This document shows positions 17,834 through 26,864 of a stretch of DNA of 64,000 bases, in pieces. How positions within the stretch are numbered: the first letter of the stretch is position 1; each line of letters begins with the position of its first letter. A program made the position numbers and the translations under genes. This DNA comes from UTCFX2 sp963788145 (GTDB lineage Bacteria > Chloroflexota > Anaerolineae > Anaerolineales > UBA4823): the NCBI GenBank assembly GCA_963788145.1, contig CAWBFQ010000002.1, forward strand, positions 186,001 to 250,000. Reading direction: 5' to 3'. The notes beneath the pieces are model-generated. The model saw nothing but the letters and a program-made list of their open reading frames with translations, had not been told where the DNA came from and did not search any database.

Positions 17834-18256
17834 CTACTTTGCTTTAGGGCGTTTTGAACCGTATTTAGAACGGCCCTGCTTACGATTGTTCACACCGCCG
17901 GTATCCAATGTACCACGCACAATGTGATAACGAACGCCCGGCAAATCTTTCACACGACCGCCGCGCACCAAAACAACCGAGTGCTCTTGCAGTGTGTGAC
18001 CTTCACCCGGGATATAAGCGGTGACTTCGATGCCATTCGTCAGACGCACGCGGGCAATCTTGCGCAACGCAGAGTTAGGCTTCTTCGGGGTCATCGTACG
18101 TACCACGGTGCAGACGCCGCGCTTCTGTGGGGCGCCTTTATCCTGGCGAATACGGCGCTGCTTCATCGAGTTCAGCGTATAGAGCAGCGCAGGAGCTTTG
18201 CTTTTTACTTTTTTACTTGTGCGGCCTTTACGGACCAATTGATTGATTGTTGGCAC
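17834..18256 (-). CDS. rpsL: 30S ribosomal protein S12
   Basis: Decoding-centre protein, target of streptomycin resistance mutations. The start is a GTG giving (M)PTINQLVRKGR, preceded by GGAGG four bases upstream; longer readings lack family similarity. 140 residues with KSKAPALLYTLNSMKQRRI insert, TPKKPNSALRK (the Lys42-type streptomycin site reads K) and GRVKDLPGVRYHIVRG. 229 bp separate it from rpoB, where rpoC would be expected. Confidence 0.96.
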   Translation of the reverse strand: MPTINQLVRKGRTSKKVKSKAPALLYTLNSMKQRRIRQDKGAPQKRGVCTVVRTMTPKKPNSALRKIARVRLTNGIEVTAYIPGEGHTLQEHSVVLVRGGRVKDLPGVRYHIVRGTLDTGGVNNRKQGRSKYGSKRPKAK

Positions 18257-18318
18257 ATCGCCTCCAGAAAAGATTGAACACGATCGACTGTCGCTGATAT
18301 CGATTTTTTCCATTAAGC

Positions 18319-18346
18319 GAGGCCATCGCTCGTGCATGATGGCCTC
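18319..18346 (-). promoter_or_regulatory. Perfect 9-bp stem-loop in the rpsL leader
   Basis: GAGGCCATC and GATGGCCTC flank a 10-base loop, 63 bases upstream of the rpsL start. On the transcribed strand the stem is followed by GCTTAATGGAAAAAATC, so there is no U-run and it is not a standard terminator. A processing site, partial attenuator or protein-binding leader element are all possible; function is inferred only from position. Confidence 0.5.
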
Positions 18347-18485
18347 ACGGTTTCTAACTCGCAAGGTTGCCAGGACGGGGGTCATTGCCGTCCTATTCGA
18401 AATGTAGGGCAACGAACTGCGATTTTACCACGCGCTCAAAACAGCGTCAAGGCAAGATCGCGTATTCAAACCCGTTTTGATGCGA

Positions 18486-21400
18486 CTATAGTTCTTCACC
18501 AAGATTAAGCAACCCGGTTCCCAACTTTGGCGGACGAGCACGCTCTTCATCCTTGCCAAACTTGATGATCTCACCGGTGTCTGTAACTGCTTCCACTGCC
18601 AAACCCAGGCTTTGAAGTTCTTTCACCAGTACTCGGAACGAAGCCGGGATGCTGGGTTCTTCAATCTGTTCACCTTTTACAATCGCCTCGTATGTCTTTA
18701 CGCGACCCTGAACATCATCTGATTTGACGGTCAACATTTCTTGCAGCGTATAGGCCGCCCCATAAGCTTCCAAAGCCCATACTTCCATCTCTCCGAAGCG
18801 CTGGCCTCCAAATTGGGCTTTGCCTCCCAGTGGCTGCTGTGAAACCAGGCTGTAGGGTCCGGTCGAACGCGCATGCACTTTATCTTCAACCAGATGGTGC
18901 AACTTAAGCATCGTCATTACACCCACTGTAACGGGCTGATCGTACGGGTCTCCAGTCTTACCGTCGCGCAGGTATTGTTTCCCCAACGTAGGCACGGGGA
19001 TGCTCTTTTCCAGGCTGACTTCCTTCGCATTGACCATAAGGTCTGCGTCAGACATGCCTTCAGTATCCACTCCTTCAGCTTGCAACCATAAACGCAAGCA
19101 GGCTCGGGTAGCATTCTTGTCCCGTGCAGATCGATCATCGTCTGCATTGACCACATCTTCAAAAGCCAGGACTGTATCTGGGTCAACCCCATTATCTCTT
19201 AGCCATTCGCGTAATACTGAACGACGCGCATAACCCTCATCAGAAATCAATTGATACGAATCGTATCCACGATCAGCCAACCAGTTCTCCATATAAAAAC
19301 GGCGGACCTCATTGTCATCTTCGATCGCAGTTGGATCAAAATCGGTTTCCATCAGCCAATCCCAGGCTGTCTGAGTGGTTTGCTCCCAGGCTTTATCTAT
19401 GAGCCATGCTCGCGCCAACTCCGCCTCAATTTCCTCTTCACTGGCGCCGTCAAACACCGGCGAAATTGCCCGGAATCCTAATCGGCTGGCCGCCCAACCC
19501 AGGTGAGTCTCCAGGACCTGACCAATATTCATCCGTCCTGGCACGCCAAGCGGATTAAGAATAATATCAACTGGTGTGCCATCATACAGGAAAGGCATGT
19601 CCTCCACTGGAACAACTTTAGAAACTACTCCTTTATTACCATGTCGACCAGCCATCTTATCCCCGGCTGTGATCTTTCGGCGCTGTGCAACCGAAACCCG
19701 CACCATCATATCCACTCCGGCAGAGAGGTCCGCATTATCCTCACGTGTAAACACTTTAACGTCCACAACTTTTCCGCGTTCACCATGCGGCATACGCAAG
19801 GAGGTGTCTTTTACATCACGTGACTTTTCGCCAAAAATAGCGCGTAATAAGCGTTCCTCAGGGGTCAGTTCTTTCTCACCTTTCGGCGAGATCTTCCCTA
19901 CCAGAATGTCGTTAGGTCCAACTTCCGCCCCAATCCGGATAATCCCGTGGTCATCCAGGTCCTTGATCGCCTCATCACCAACATTGGGAATATCTCGGGT
20001 AATTTCTTCAGGGCCCAGGCGTGTGTCACGTGATTCGACTTCATATTTCTCAATATGCACAGAGGTAAACCGATCTTCCTGAACAAGGCGCTCAGAAATT
20101 AAAATCGCATCCTCAAAGTTGCCACCTTCCCATGAAATGAACGCCACGACCACATTCTGACCTAGAGCCAGTTGACCGCTTTCTGTAGAAGACGAGTCTG
20201 CAATAACATCTCCTCGGTAGACACGTTGACCCTTCACAACCGCTGGTCGCTGGTCAATGCAAGTACTCTGATTGGATCGGGAATATTTGCGCAGATTGTA
20301 AACACGCTGTTTCCCTTCCCCGGTGCGGATTGTCACGCTGCGGCCAGTCACAGAGGTAACTTCCCCATCTTCCTCCACCAGAATAACCTGACCGGAATCG
20401 ATAGCAGCATGGTATTCCATCCCAGTCGAAACCTGCGGCACATCTGGTCGTAACAATGGCACCGCCTGAGCCTGCATGTTCGAACCCATCAATGCCCGGT
20501 TCGCGTCATCATGCTCCAAGAATGGGATCAGCGCGGCGCTGATGCCAACAATCTGATGCGGGGCTACATCCATGTAATCGATATTGGTTTGCGGCGAGAA
20601 AATAAAGGTTGAATGGTAGCGAGAAGAAACCCGTGCGCGAACAAATTCATGATCCGGGTTCAAAGGTGTATTGGCTTGCGCGATGACAAACCGATCCTCG
20701 TGATCCGCAGAGAGATACTCCGTGTCGGACGTTACAAAAGGCACAATCAGTACCTCGCTAATCTTCAGCCCAGAGATTTTCTTTGCCATCTCCGCAGTGA
20801 TCCGTTCGTTGGCTTTTGCCACCACTTCACCAGAAGCCGGGTCAACAACATCCTCACGCAGCATTCGCCCTACCAGGTATTTATCACCCGGTTTCAAAGC
20901 CTTGCGCACTCTCCGATAAGGCGTCTCGATAAATCCATATTCGTTGACACGTGCAAATGAAGCCAGGCGTCCAATCAAGCCAATGTTGGGGCCTTCAGGT
21001 GTTTCAATCGGGCAAATCCGACCATAGTGCGAATGATGAACATCGCGTACATCAAACCCGGCTCGCTCACGGCGTAAACCACCCGGCCCAAGAGCTGATA
21101 GGGTTCGCTTGTGGCGCAACTCAGCCAACGGGTTTGTTTGGTCCATGAACTGAGAGAGTTGGCTGGAGCCAAAGAATTCGCGCAGGGCGGCTACAACCGG
21201 TCGGATGTTGATGAGCGTTATCGGGGAAATTTGCTCCTGATCCCGAATCGACATACGCTCTTTAATCACCCGTTCCATTCGGCGCAGACCAACCCGCAAT
21301 TTATTCTGAATCAGCTCACCAACTGTCTTAGCCCGCCGGTTTCCTAGGTGATCGATATCATCCGGTGCTTGTGTGCCATTATTGATCATAATCATCCGGC

Positions 21401-22400
21401 GCAGAAGGCTGATAATATCCCACTTGGTAACCATCCGATGAGTAATCGGAATTTTCTCGCTCAGATCCAGTTTCTGGTTGAGCTTATAACGCCCTACTCG
21501 TTCCAGGTCATAATGGCGCTGGTCAAATAATTGCTCTTCCAGGAAATCACGCGCATTATCCAGGGTAGCCGGGTCGCCTGGACGCATCCGCTTGAAAAAC
21601 TCCAACAAGGCTGCTTCTGCAATCGTAAAATGGTGCGACAAATCCCATTCCGGTTCCTGGTAAAGCGTGGAGGTAATAAACATCCGATCCGGGTTGTTAT
21701 CCACATCGCCGAAGATCTGCAACAACTCTTCGTCGGTTCCCTCATTCAAAATTGACGACTCACCGACCAATCCATCTTTGACTGCGGCTAGAGCGCGCAA
21801 GAAAATCGTGACAGGTACAGTGCGCTTTCGGTTAAACCGCAAAGTCATATAGTCGCTCTTGCGGGTTTCAAATTCCATCCAGGCGCCCCGATCGGGAATC
21901 AATTTTGCCATAGCCAGGGGACGACCGGTCGCTCGGTCGAGAGGCGCTTCAAAATACACGCCCGGCGAGCGGATCAATTGCGATACCACCACACGTTCAG
22001 TCCCATTGATGATAAATGTACCCTTCTCTGTCATCTCGGGGAAATCACCCAAGAAAATATCTTGTGTCATCGGCTCAGGAATATCAGGCCCAATCAGCAG
22101 AACACGAACATATAACGGGCTGGCGTACGTCAGATCTCGCTCGACGCATTCCTCAATACTGTGCTTTGGCTCTCCAAACCAATAAGTTAAGTTCCACTGC
22201 TGTGATTCCGGCGTATGGCTGGGAAAGTACAATTTCATTCCCTTGTTATACGACTCAATCGGGGAAAGTTCGTGAAAAAGATCCACCAGACCATCATCCT
22301 TTAACCGCTTAAAGGATTCAATTTGGACCTCAATCAGATCCGGCAAAGGTAGATTCACATCGATGCGGGCATAAGACTTGCTCTGCAAAGCGGATGTCAT
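18486..22400 (-). CDS. rpoB: DNA-directed RNA polymerase subunit beta
   Basis: Beta subunit of RNA polymerase. The start MTSALQSKSYARIDVNLPLPDLIEVQIESF is preceded by AGGAGA at 6 bases. The rifampicin region (SSQLSQFMDQTNPLAELRHKRTLSALGPGGL) and the C-terminal GGKAQFGGQRFGEMEVWALEAYGAAYTLQEML are intact. About 1304 residues. Between PVFDGASEEEIEAEL and LRDGKTGDPYDQPVTVG there is roughly 125 residues more than in E. coli, a Trp- and Asp-rich helical insert (encoded near 18975-19430). rpoC does not follow; rpsL does. Upstream rplKAJL genes are also absent: era lies divergently. Confidence 0.97.
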   Translation of the reverse strand: MTSALQSKSYARIDVNLPLPDLIEVQIESFKRLKDDGLVDLFHELSPIESYNKGMKLYFPSHTPESQQWNLTYWFGEPKHSIEECVERDLTYASPLYVRVLLIGPDIPEPMTQDIFLGDFPEMTEKGTFIINGTERVVVSQLIRSPGVYFEAPLDRATGRPLAMAKLIPDRGAWMEFETRKSDYMTLRFNRKRTVPVTIFLRALAAVKDGLVGESSILNEGTDEELLQIFGDVDNNPDRMFITSTLYQEPEWDLSHHFTIAEAALLEFFKRMRPGDPATLDNARDFLEEQLFDQRHYDLERVGRYKLNQKLDLSEKIPITHRMVTKWDIISLLRRMIMINNGTQAPDDIDHLGNRRAKTVGELIQNKLRVGLRRMERVIKERMSIRDQEQISPITLINIRPVVAALREFFGSSQLSQFMDQTNPLAELRHKRTLSALGPGGLRRERAGFDVRDVHHSHYGRICPIETPEGPNIGLIGRLASFARVNEYGFIETPYRRVRKALKPGDKYLVGRMLREDVVDPASGEVVAKANERITAEMAKKISGLKISEVLIVPFVTSDTEYLSADHEDRFVIAQANTPLNPDHEFVRARVSSRYHSTFIFSPQTNIDYMDVAPHQIVGISAALIPFLEHDDANRALMGSNMQAQAVPLLRPDVPQVSTGMEYHAAIDSGQVILVEEDGEVTSVTGRSVTIRTGEGKQRVYNLRKYSRSNQSTCIDQRPAVVKGQRVYRGDVIADSSSTESGQLALGQNVVVAFISWEGGNFEDAILISERLVQEDRFTSVHIEKYEVESRDTRLGPEEITRDIPNVGDEAIKDLDDHGIIRIGAEVGPNDILVGKISPKGEKELTPEERLLRAIFGEKSRDVKDTSLRMPHGERGKVVDVKVFTREDNADLSAGVDMMVRVSVAQRRKITAGDKMAGRHGNKGVVSKVVPVEDMPFLYDGTPVDIILNPLGVPGRMNIGQVLETHLGWAASRLGFRAISPVFDGASEEEIEAELARAWLIDKAWEQTTQTAWDWLMETDFDPTAIEDDNEVRRFYMENWLADRGYDSYQLISDEGYARRSVLREWLRDNGVDPDTVLAFEDVVNADDDRSARDKNATRACLRLWLQAEGVDTEGMSDADLMVNAKEVSLEKSIPVPTLGKQYLRDGKTGDPYDQPVTVGVMTMLKLHHLVEDKVHARSTGPYSLVSQQPLGGKAQFGGQRFGEMEVWALEAYGAAYTLQEMLTVKSDDVQGRVKTYEAIVKGEQIEEPSIPASFRVLVKELQSLGLAVEAVTDTGEIIKFGKDEERARPPKLGTGLLNLGEEL

Positions 22401-22598
22401 GCGGTATCTCCTGACATTTACGACTAAAAACATTATGCTACTGGGATGGACGATCACGGTTCATACGCGCAAATGAAATCTCCAGGAACTTCCCAGGAAA
22501 TTTCGAACCGAGTTTCGTTCCACCAAATTTTACCCGTCGTTTGACGCTACAGCTTAAATCCATCCATTCGGGACGAGCAAAGATTAGACGAAAGAATA

Positions 22599-22627
22599 TT
22601 ATACCGATTATTAATATTAAAGTCAAG
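22599..22627 (-). promoter_or_regulatory. Sigma-70-type promoter of the rpoB-ribosomal operon
   Basis: On the minus strand TTGACT is followed by exactly 17 bases and TATAAT, a near-consensus housekeeping promoter. The expected transcription start is near 22590, leaving a leader of about 190 bases before rpoB. It reads away from era, whose own start lies 38 bp to the right. Confidence 0.8.
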
Positions 22628-22665
22628 CAGTTTTTTCATTTCTATTTACAATATTCTTTGATAGA

Positions 22666-23589
22666 ATGAACAACATGAAAGATGAATTCCACGTTTTCAA
22701 GTCGGGTTTTGTCGCTGTTATGGGCAAACCTAATGTAGGTAAATCAACCCTGATCAACGCATTGCTGGGAGAGAAGATTGCGGCGGTCTCGCCTCGTCCT
22801 CAAACAACCCGCAAGAGACAGATGGGGATTCTAAATATCCATCAGCCAGATCAGAACGCCCAAATCATTTTTATTGATACCCCCGGCCTGCACCAGCCCC
22901 GTCACAAGCTGGGAGATTTGATGAACCACGAAGCCATTCAAACTCTCTCCGAGAGTGATTTAATCCTGTTTGTGATGGACGCCAGCCAGCCGCTCACCGA
23001 AGAAGATCACCTGCTGGTCAACACAATTCGTCAATTAAAAATTACCCGACCCGTCTTTCTTGTCCTGAATAAAATTGACCTGGTTGAACCCGAAAAGTTG
23101 GAGCATATTCGGGAGAATTTCATCCATGAACTTGAACAGGCCATACCCATTTGCATCTCTGCAGCCTATAAGACCAACCTGGATCTGCTCCTGAAAATGA
23201 TTCTTGAACATCTTCACGAAGGACCGCCTTTCTTCCCCGAAGATCAGTTGACCGACCTGTATGAGCGCCAACTGGCAGCCGATTTAATCCGCGAAGCAGC
23301 CCTGAATTTATTGCGCGACGAGGTTCCGCATGGGGTCGCGGTCCGGATAGATCAGTACCTGGAGCGGGGGGAGCATGGCGCTTTCATTGAAGCGACTATT
23401 TTCCTGGAGCGTGAGTCGCATAAGCCAATCGTGATCGGTAAGAATGGGCAAATGCTTAAGAAGATCGGAACCGCCGCTCGACAAGAGATTGAAGCGATGA
23501 GCGGGAGAAAGATTTTCCTGCAGCTGAAAGTTAAAATCCGTAAAAACTGGCGGGATGACGAAAAGGTTCTCCGTCAGTTTGAATATTAA
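22666..23589 (+). CDS. era: GTPase Era
   Basis: GTPase that binds the 3' end of 16S rRNA and assists 30S maturation. G1 GKPNVGKS, G2 region SPRPQTTRKRQ, G3 DTPG, G4 NKID and G5 SA are all visible, followed by the C-terminal KH domain (PIVIGKNGQMLKKIGTAARQEIE) and the closing KVKIRKNWRDDEKVLRQFEY. 307 residues. No Shine-Dalgarno is visible; TACAAT lies 13 bases before the ATG, so the message may be almost leaderless. A second ATG three codons on is an alternative start. Confidence 0.97.
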   Translation: MNNMKDEFHVFKSGFVAVMGKPNVGKSTLINALLGEKIAAVSPRPQTTRKRQMGILNIHQPDQNAQIIFIDTPGLHQPRHKLGDLMNHEAIQTLSESDLILFVMDASQPLTEEDHLLVNTIRQLKITRPVFLVLNKIDLVEPEKLEHIRENFIHELEQAIPICISAAYKTNLDLLLKMILEHLHEGPPFFPEDQLTDLYERQLAADLIREAALNLLRDEVPHGVAVRIDQYLERGEHGAFIEATIFLERESHKPIVIGKNGQMLKKIGTAARQEIEAMSGRKIFLQLKVKIRKNWRDDEKVLRQFEY

Positions 23590-23631
23590 CCACAATCGAA
23601 AATCCGCTAGCATTCGAAACGGGAGGGTGAA

Positions 23632-24300
23632 ATGTCGTACTATTTTTTAATCATCGCTTTCATTCTTGCATTGATTGACTGGTTCAGCGTGGCAAAGAGT
23701 AGGCGCAGATTGGAGTATTTCGCAAAACCTGCCGTCATGCTGGCCTTGCTCGCCTGGATCGGATTAAACAACGGTTTTCAAGGACCCATGTTGTGGTTTG
23801 CCCTCGGCGTAATATTCTCACTTGGTGGAGATGTTTTCCTAATGCTGCCGCGTGAACAATTCATCCTGGGGTTGATATCCTTTTTGTTAGGGCATGTCTG
23901 TTATTGGATCGGTTTCAATTCAACGGGTTTATTTTTTAATTTCCCTTTAGCCATTCTGGCGCTTGTGGTCGCTGCGGCAGCCTCTCAGGTCTATCTCAGG
24001 ATAGCTGCCGGACTGCACAGTAGCCAGCAAGACACCCTACGTATCCCGGTTTTAATCTATACGGTCGTCATCAGCTTGATGTTGATTTCCGCCCTTGCCA
24101 CACTTATCCGCCCAGATTGGCGTTTCAGCGCTGCAGCCATCGCCAGCAGTGGAGCCTTACTCTTCTTCATTTCAGACTCCTTATTGGCTTGGAATAAATT
24201 CGTCAAACCCATCCCAAACGGGCGGTTGTATTCAATCATCCCATACCATCTCGGTCAAATTGGAATTGTTCTTGGGGCCGCTTTGCACTTTCTCCAATAA
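23632..24300 (+). CDS. YhhN/TMEM86-family membrane protein, lysoplasmalogenase-like
   Basis: Integral membrane protein of 222 residues with about seven or eight hydrophobic helices. The family pattern is visible in YFAKPAVMLALLAW, ALGVIFSLGGDVFLML, ISFLLGHVCYWIGF and SDSLLAWNKF near the end, the YhhN fold with conserved Asp residues inside the membrane. Some family members hydrolyse lysoplasmalogens, releasing an aldehyde; substrate here is unknown. It follows era by 42 bp with a GGGAGG site and ends in front of a strong terminator. Confidence 0.85.
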   Translation: MSYYFLIIAFILALIDWFSVAKSRRRLEYFAKPAVMLALLAWIGLNNGFQGPMLWFALGVIFSLGGDVFLMLPREQFILGLISFLLGHVCYWIGFNSTGLFFNFPLAILALVVAAAASQVYLRIAAGLHSSQQDTLRIPVLIYTVVISLMLISALATLIRPDWRFSAAAIASSGALLFFISDSLLAWNKFVKPIPNGRLYSIIPYHLGQIGIVLGAALHFLQ

Positions 24301-24321
24301 CACCCAAACTGGGATTCAAAC

Positions 24322-24360
24322 AAAAAACAACTCGCCAAAAAAGACGGCGAGTTGTTTTTT
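24322..24360. terminator. Bidirectional rho-independent terminator
   Basis: A perfect 15-bp inverted repeat (AAAAAACAACTCGCC and its complement) with a 9-base loop. The stem ends in T-runs in both directions, so it can stop transcription from the YhhN gene on the plus strand and from the convergent polymer-forming membrane protein gene on the minus strand. Confidence 0.9.
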
Positions 24361-24382
24361 GATCATTATGATCTAGCGTAAA

Positions 24383-25582
24383 TTATTGGTCGGAGGGACT
24401 TTCCATATCTTCAGGCTCATCCACTGAAGCCGCTATCTCGGGCGCCTCCAAGTACGACACCGGCTCTGGCGCAATTGCTTCCACTTTTGCATCCGACCCA
24501 AAGGGTCGCGTGCCGAACCGCGTTAGCAGCACCGCCCCAAACCCAACTGTGCCGACAATCGCTGGCGCCAACCAACCGATACAAGGCACTATCATTTCTA
24601 TTCCGTTCATCACCAGCGTCAAACCAAACGTGCCTACTCCAGCCAATACTGGCGTCGCCCAATCCATTCTAAGGATTTCTGCCAGGCGCTTGCCGGTCTC
24701 AGCGCCAAGCACAATCACGCCGAAAACCCAGGCTAACCAGAGCACAAGCGCCCCAATCAGACTGATCGGGAGGCCGCAAATCGTGATCGCCAGCACAATC
24801 AAGATCAATGGGCTGATCAAGATCGTCAAACAGCCCAACCCGCCTGTTGTGACCGGGCTTTCAACGGCCGCCTGCGCAGCGCGGCCGATGGACTTTGGTG
24901 CAAAAAGAGCCACCAAAACTGCCAGGGCTGCCCAGATGAATGAACGCAGCAGCCACCATAACCCATCCCATAACGGATTCAGGTGTATCCCCAGTTCCGG
25001 AGAACGCACATCCAATGGGAGGGTGATCGGCGGCGCGCCTTCCCAACCAGGAAATTGCAGACTCCCCGGTGTGATGATCGAGAATGGACCTGTTGCTGCG
25101 CTATTCACATTGCCATCCACCTGAGCGCCTTCCTCTCGATTCATTTGGGCAGCAATTGCATTCAGGTCTCCTTCCACATGGGCAGCGCTCCCCAGGGTAA
25201 CCAGGCCTCCTAGCGCATTCACGTCTCCCTCAATAGAACCATTGATCTTTATCGTACCACCCAGCAGAACTACATCACCTAGTACCCGGGAGCCTTCTTC
25301 AAGCGATGCGACCCCTCCCAACACTACCAGGCCCCCATTCAGAACCTCATCGCCATTCAGTACATAACTGCCGCCTAGAATCAGCTTATCGCCGCCTGGA
25401 TCTTGCTGCGGCAAATGTGCTTGCTGGTTTGCAACAGGGTGCGAACCTACCAGCCATCCTCTGACCATCGGCATAGACAGCGCGCCAGCAAGATTTGGTA
25501 TTGTGGTCGCTGCGCTTCCATATACGAGCAACAGCGCCATCAAAATAAAGATAGATAGAGCAAACTTAATAGTGCTTTTCAT
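24383..25582 (-). CDS. Bactofilin-like repeat domain plus membrane protein
   Basis: 399 residues. A signal peptide or anchor (residues 6-27) is followed by a right-handed beta-helix style segment of Gly/Val repeats (NGGLVVLGGVASLEEGSRVLGDVVLLGG, INGSIEGDVNALGG), as in polymer-forming bactofilin-type proteins. From about residue 210 there are four to five hydrophobic helices and then an acidic tail. It is the last gene of an ECF sigma / anti-sigma operon and overlaps the anti-sigma stop by 4 bases. A role as surface-stress effector or target of the sigma system is inferred from context; biochemical function unknown. Confidence 0.75.
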   Translation of the reverse strand: MKSTIKFALSIFILMALLLVYGSAATTIPNLAGALSMPMVRGWLVGSHPVANQQAHLPQQDPGGDKLILGGSYVLNGDEVLNGGLVVLGGVASLEEGSRVLGDVVLLGGTIKINGSIEGDVNALGGLVTLGSAAHVEGDLNAIAAQMNREEGAQVDGNVNSAATGPFSIITPGSLQFPGWEGAPPITLPLDVRSPELGIHLNPLWDGLWWLLRSFIWAALAVLVALFAPKSIGRAAQAAVESPVTTGGLGCLTILISPLILIVLAITICGLPISLIGALVLWLAWVFGVIVLGAETGKRLAEILRMDWATPVLAGVGTFGLTLVMNGIEMIVPCIGWLAPAIVGTVGFGAVLLTRFGTRPFGSDAKVEAIAPEPVSYLEAPEIAASVDEPEDMESPSDQ

Positions 25583-26121
25583 ACAATAATCCTCCGTGGG
25601 TTAGATAACAAGCGATACGAAACGACCCACAACACAGCCAGCTCGCTAAGCAGACCCAATCCGAACACCCACACGAGCATGGCTATTGCTCCTCTGGATC
25701 CTGCTAACAGAGGAGACGCAAGTTCCCGCAATGCATCCAGATACGTATAGATCGTGAACAACTGGTAGATCCATGTCCAGAATAGCAAACTCGGCGTGCG
25801 CAGCCAGGGCCAAGCCGCAAAGACCAATACCCCTAGCAGAACGGCTAATCCAGCAACGACAAACGAGAGTGTAATGATGATTTGGCGGCGATGGAGGCGT
25901 TTTCTGCTGGCTTCCAAGCGATTCTCCCAGCGAGTCACAAAGCCAGATTGCGGACCAATCAACTCCGCTTGATCTAACGCTGCCTCCAGATTGTGAAGGG
26001 AATCTGCCAGAGATTGGCAGCGCTCACAAGCATGCAGATGTTCGTTCAAATCATCAGCCTGTTGCGTCGTTAGATCCTGATCGTTATCAAAAATCCAGTT
26101 GACATAAGATTGATGGTTCAT
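25579..26121 (-). CDS. Anti-sigma factor with zinc finger and membrane helices
   Basis: 180 residues. The N-terminal HLHACERC is the H-x3-C-x2-C zinc anti-sigma motif, on a short helical domain that should bind the cognate sigma factor. Two or three membrane helices follow (IIITLSFVVAGLAVLLGVLVF and IAMLVWVFGLGLLSELAVLWV), giving the usual cytoplasm-in anchoring. Its ATG overlaps the sigma stop (ATGA) and an AAAGGA site lies 7 bases ahead, so production is coupled to the sigma factor. Confidence 0.85.
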   Translation of the reverse strand: MNHQSYVNWIFDNDQDLTTQQADDLNEHLHACERCQSLADSLHNLEAALDQAELIGPQSGFVTRWENRLEASRKRLHRRQIIITLSFVVAGLAVLLGVLVFAAWPWLRTPSLLFWTWIYQLFTIYTYLDALRELASPLLAGSRGAIAMLVWVFGLGLLSELAVLWVVSYRLLSNPRRIIV

Positions 26122-26735
26122 GAGACCATCCTTTCTACTACCAGTTTGGCAGAACTTGAGGAGCGAGATTCTATCGGCTGGGGAGGAGACTGCTGCTGTT
26201 TCAGCCATTCTTCCGCCATCGCCCGCCTTGCCCGGTGCATCCGGCTCTTTAAAGCGCTAGTCGTCAATGATAGGGTCTGGCAGATCTCTTCGTAGGAAAA
26301 GTCATACCAGTAATACATGACAACGGCTGCTCGATCAATCGGATCCAACGTTCCCAAAACAGCCCGAATTCGTTGCCTTTCTTCTTTTCGGCTCAAATTC
26401 ATCTCAATCCCAGGAGATGGCTCTGGAATATCCGGATCTGCCAGGTCTTCCACAGATACGACATGCATTCTGCGTTTGCGAATCTGATCGATGCAATAGT
26501 GCGCAGCAATCGACAGCAACCATGTGGAAAATGGGCGATTGCGATCGAATCGCCGGATCGACTGATAAGCGCGCAAGAAGGTTTCTTGGGCAGCGTCTTC
26601 CGCATCTTGCACATTCCATAGCATTCGATAGCACAGGTTGTAAACAGGCTTTTCATAGGTTTCCACCAGGCATGAAAAAGCCTGTGGATCGCCATTTTGC
26701 GCCTCGCTGAGCCAATTTGACTCGTTTTCTTGCAC
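26118..26735 (-). CDS. ECF-type RNA polymerase sigma factor
   Basis: 205 residues with region 2 (FSCLVETYEKPVYNLCYRMLWNVQDAEDAAQETFLRAYQSIRRFD, then PFSTWLLSIAAHYCIDQIRKRR) and region 4 (LDPIDRAAVVMYYWYDFSYEEICQTLSLTTSALKSRMHRARRAMAE). It is the first gene of a three-gene coupled operon with its anti-sigma factor and a bactofilin-like membrane protein, the arrangement of an envelope-stress regulon. Target promoters are not known; no obvious autoregulatory ECF promoter was recognised upstream. Confidence 0.92.
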   Translation of the reverse strand: MQENESNWLSEAQNGDPQAFSCLVETYEKPVYNLCYRMLWNVQDAEDAAQETFLRAYQSIRRFDRNRPFSTWLLSIAAHYCIDQIRKRRMHVVSVEDLADPDIPEPSPGIEMNLSRKEERQRIRAVLGTLDPIDRAAVVMYYWYDFSYEEICQTLSLTTSALKSRMHRARRAMAEEWLKQQQSPPQPIESRSSSSAKLVVERMVS

Positions 26736-26864
26736 GTTGCTTCTCCTGAAAAAACCAGCCAGTCTGCTTTATGAATTCTCAACCTGCTCTAGCCAGCTAA
26801 ATGGATCGTTTCGCTATTTCATATACGCATGACTGGATGAACGGTTGCAAAAATGATAGGTATA

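Noticed and set aside
22401..22665. tRNA or rRNA genes in the longer intergenic gaps
   Set aside because: None of the gaps shows cloverleaf arms or conserved tRNA bases.
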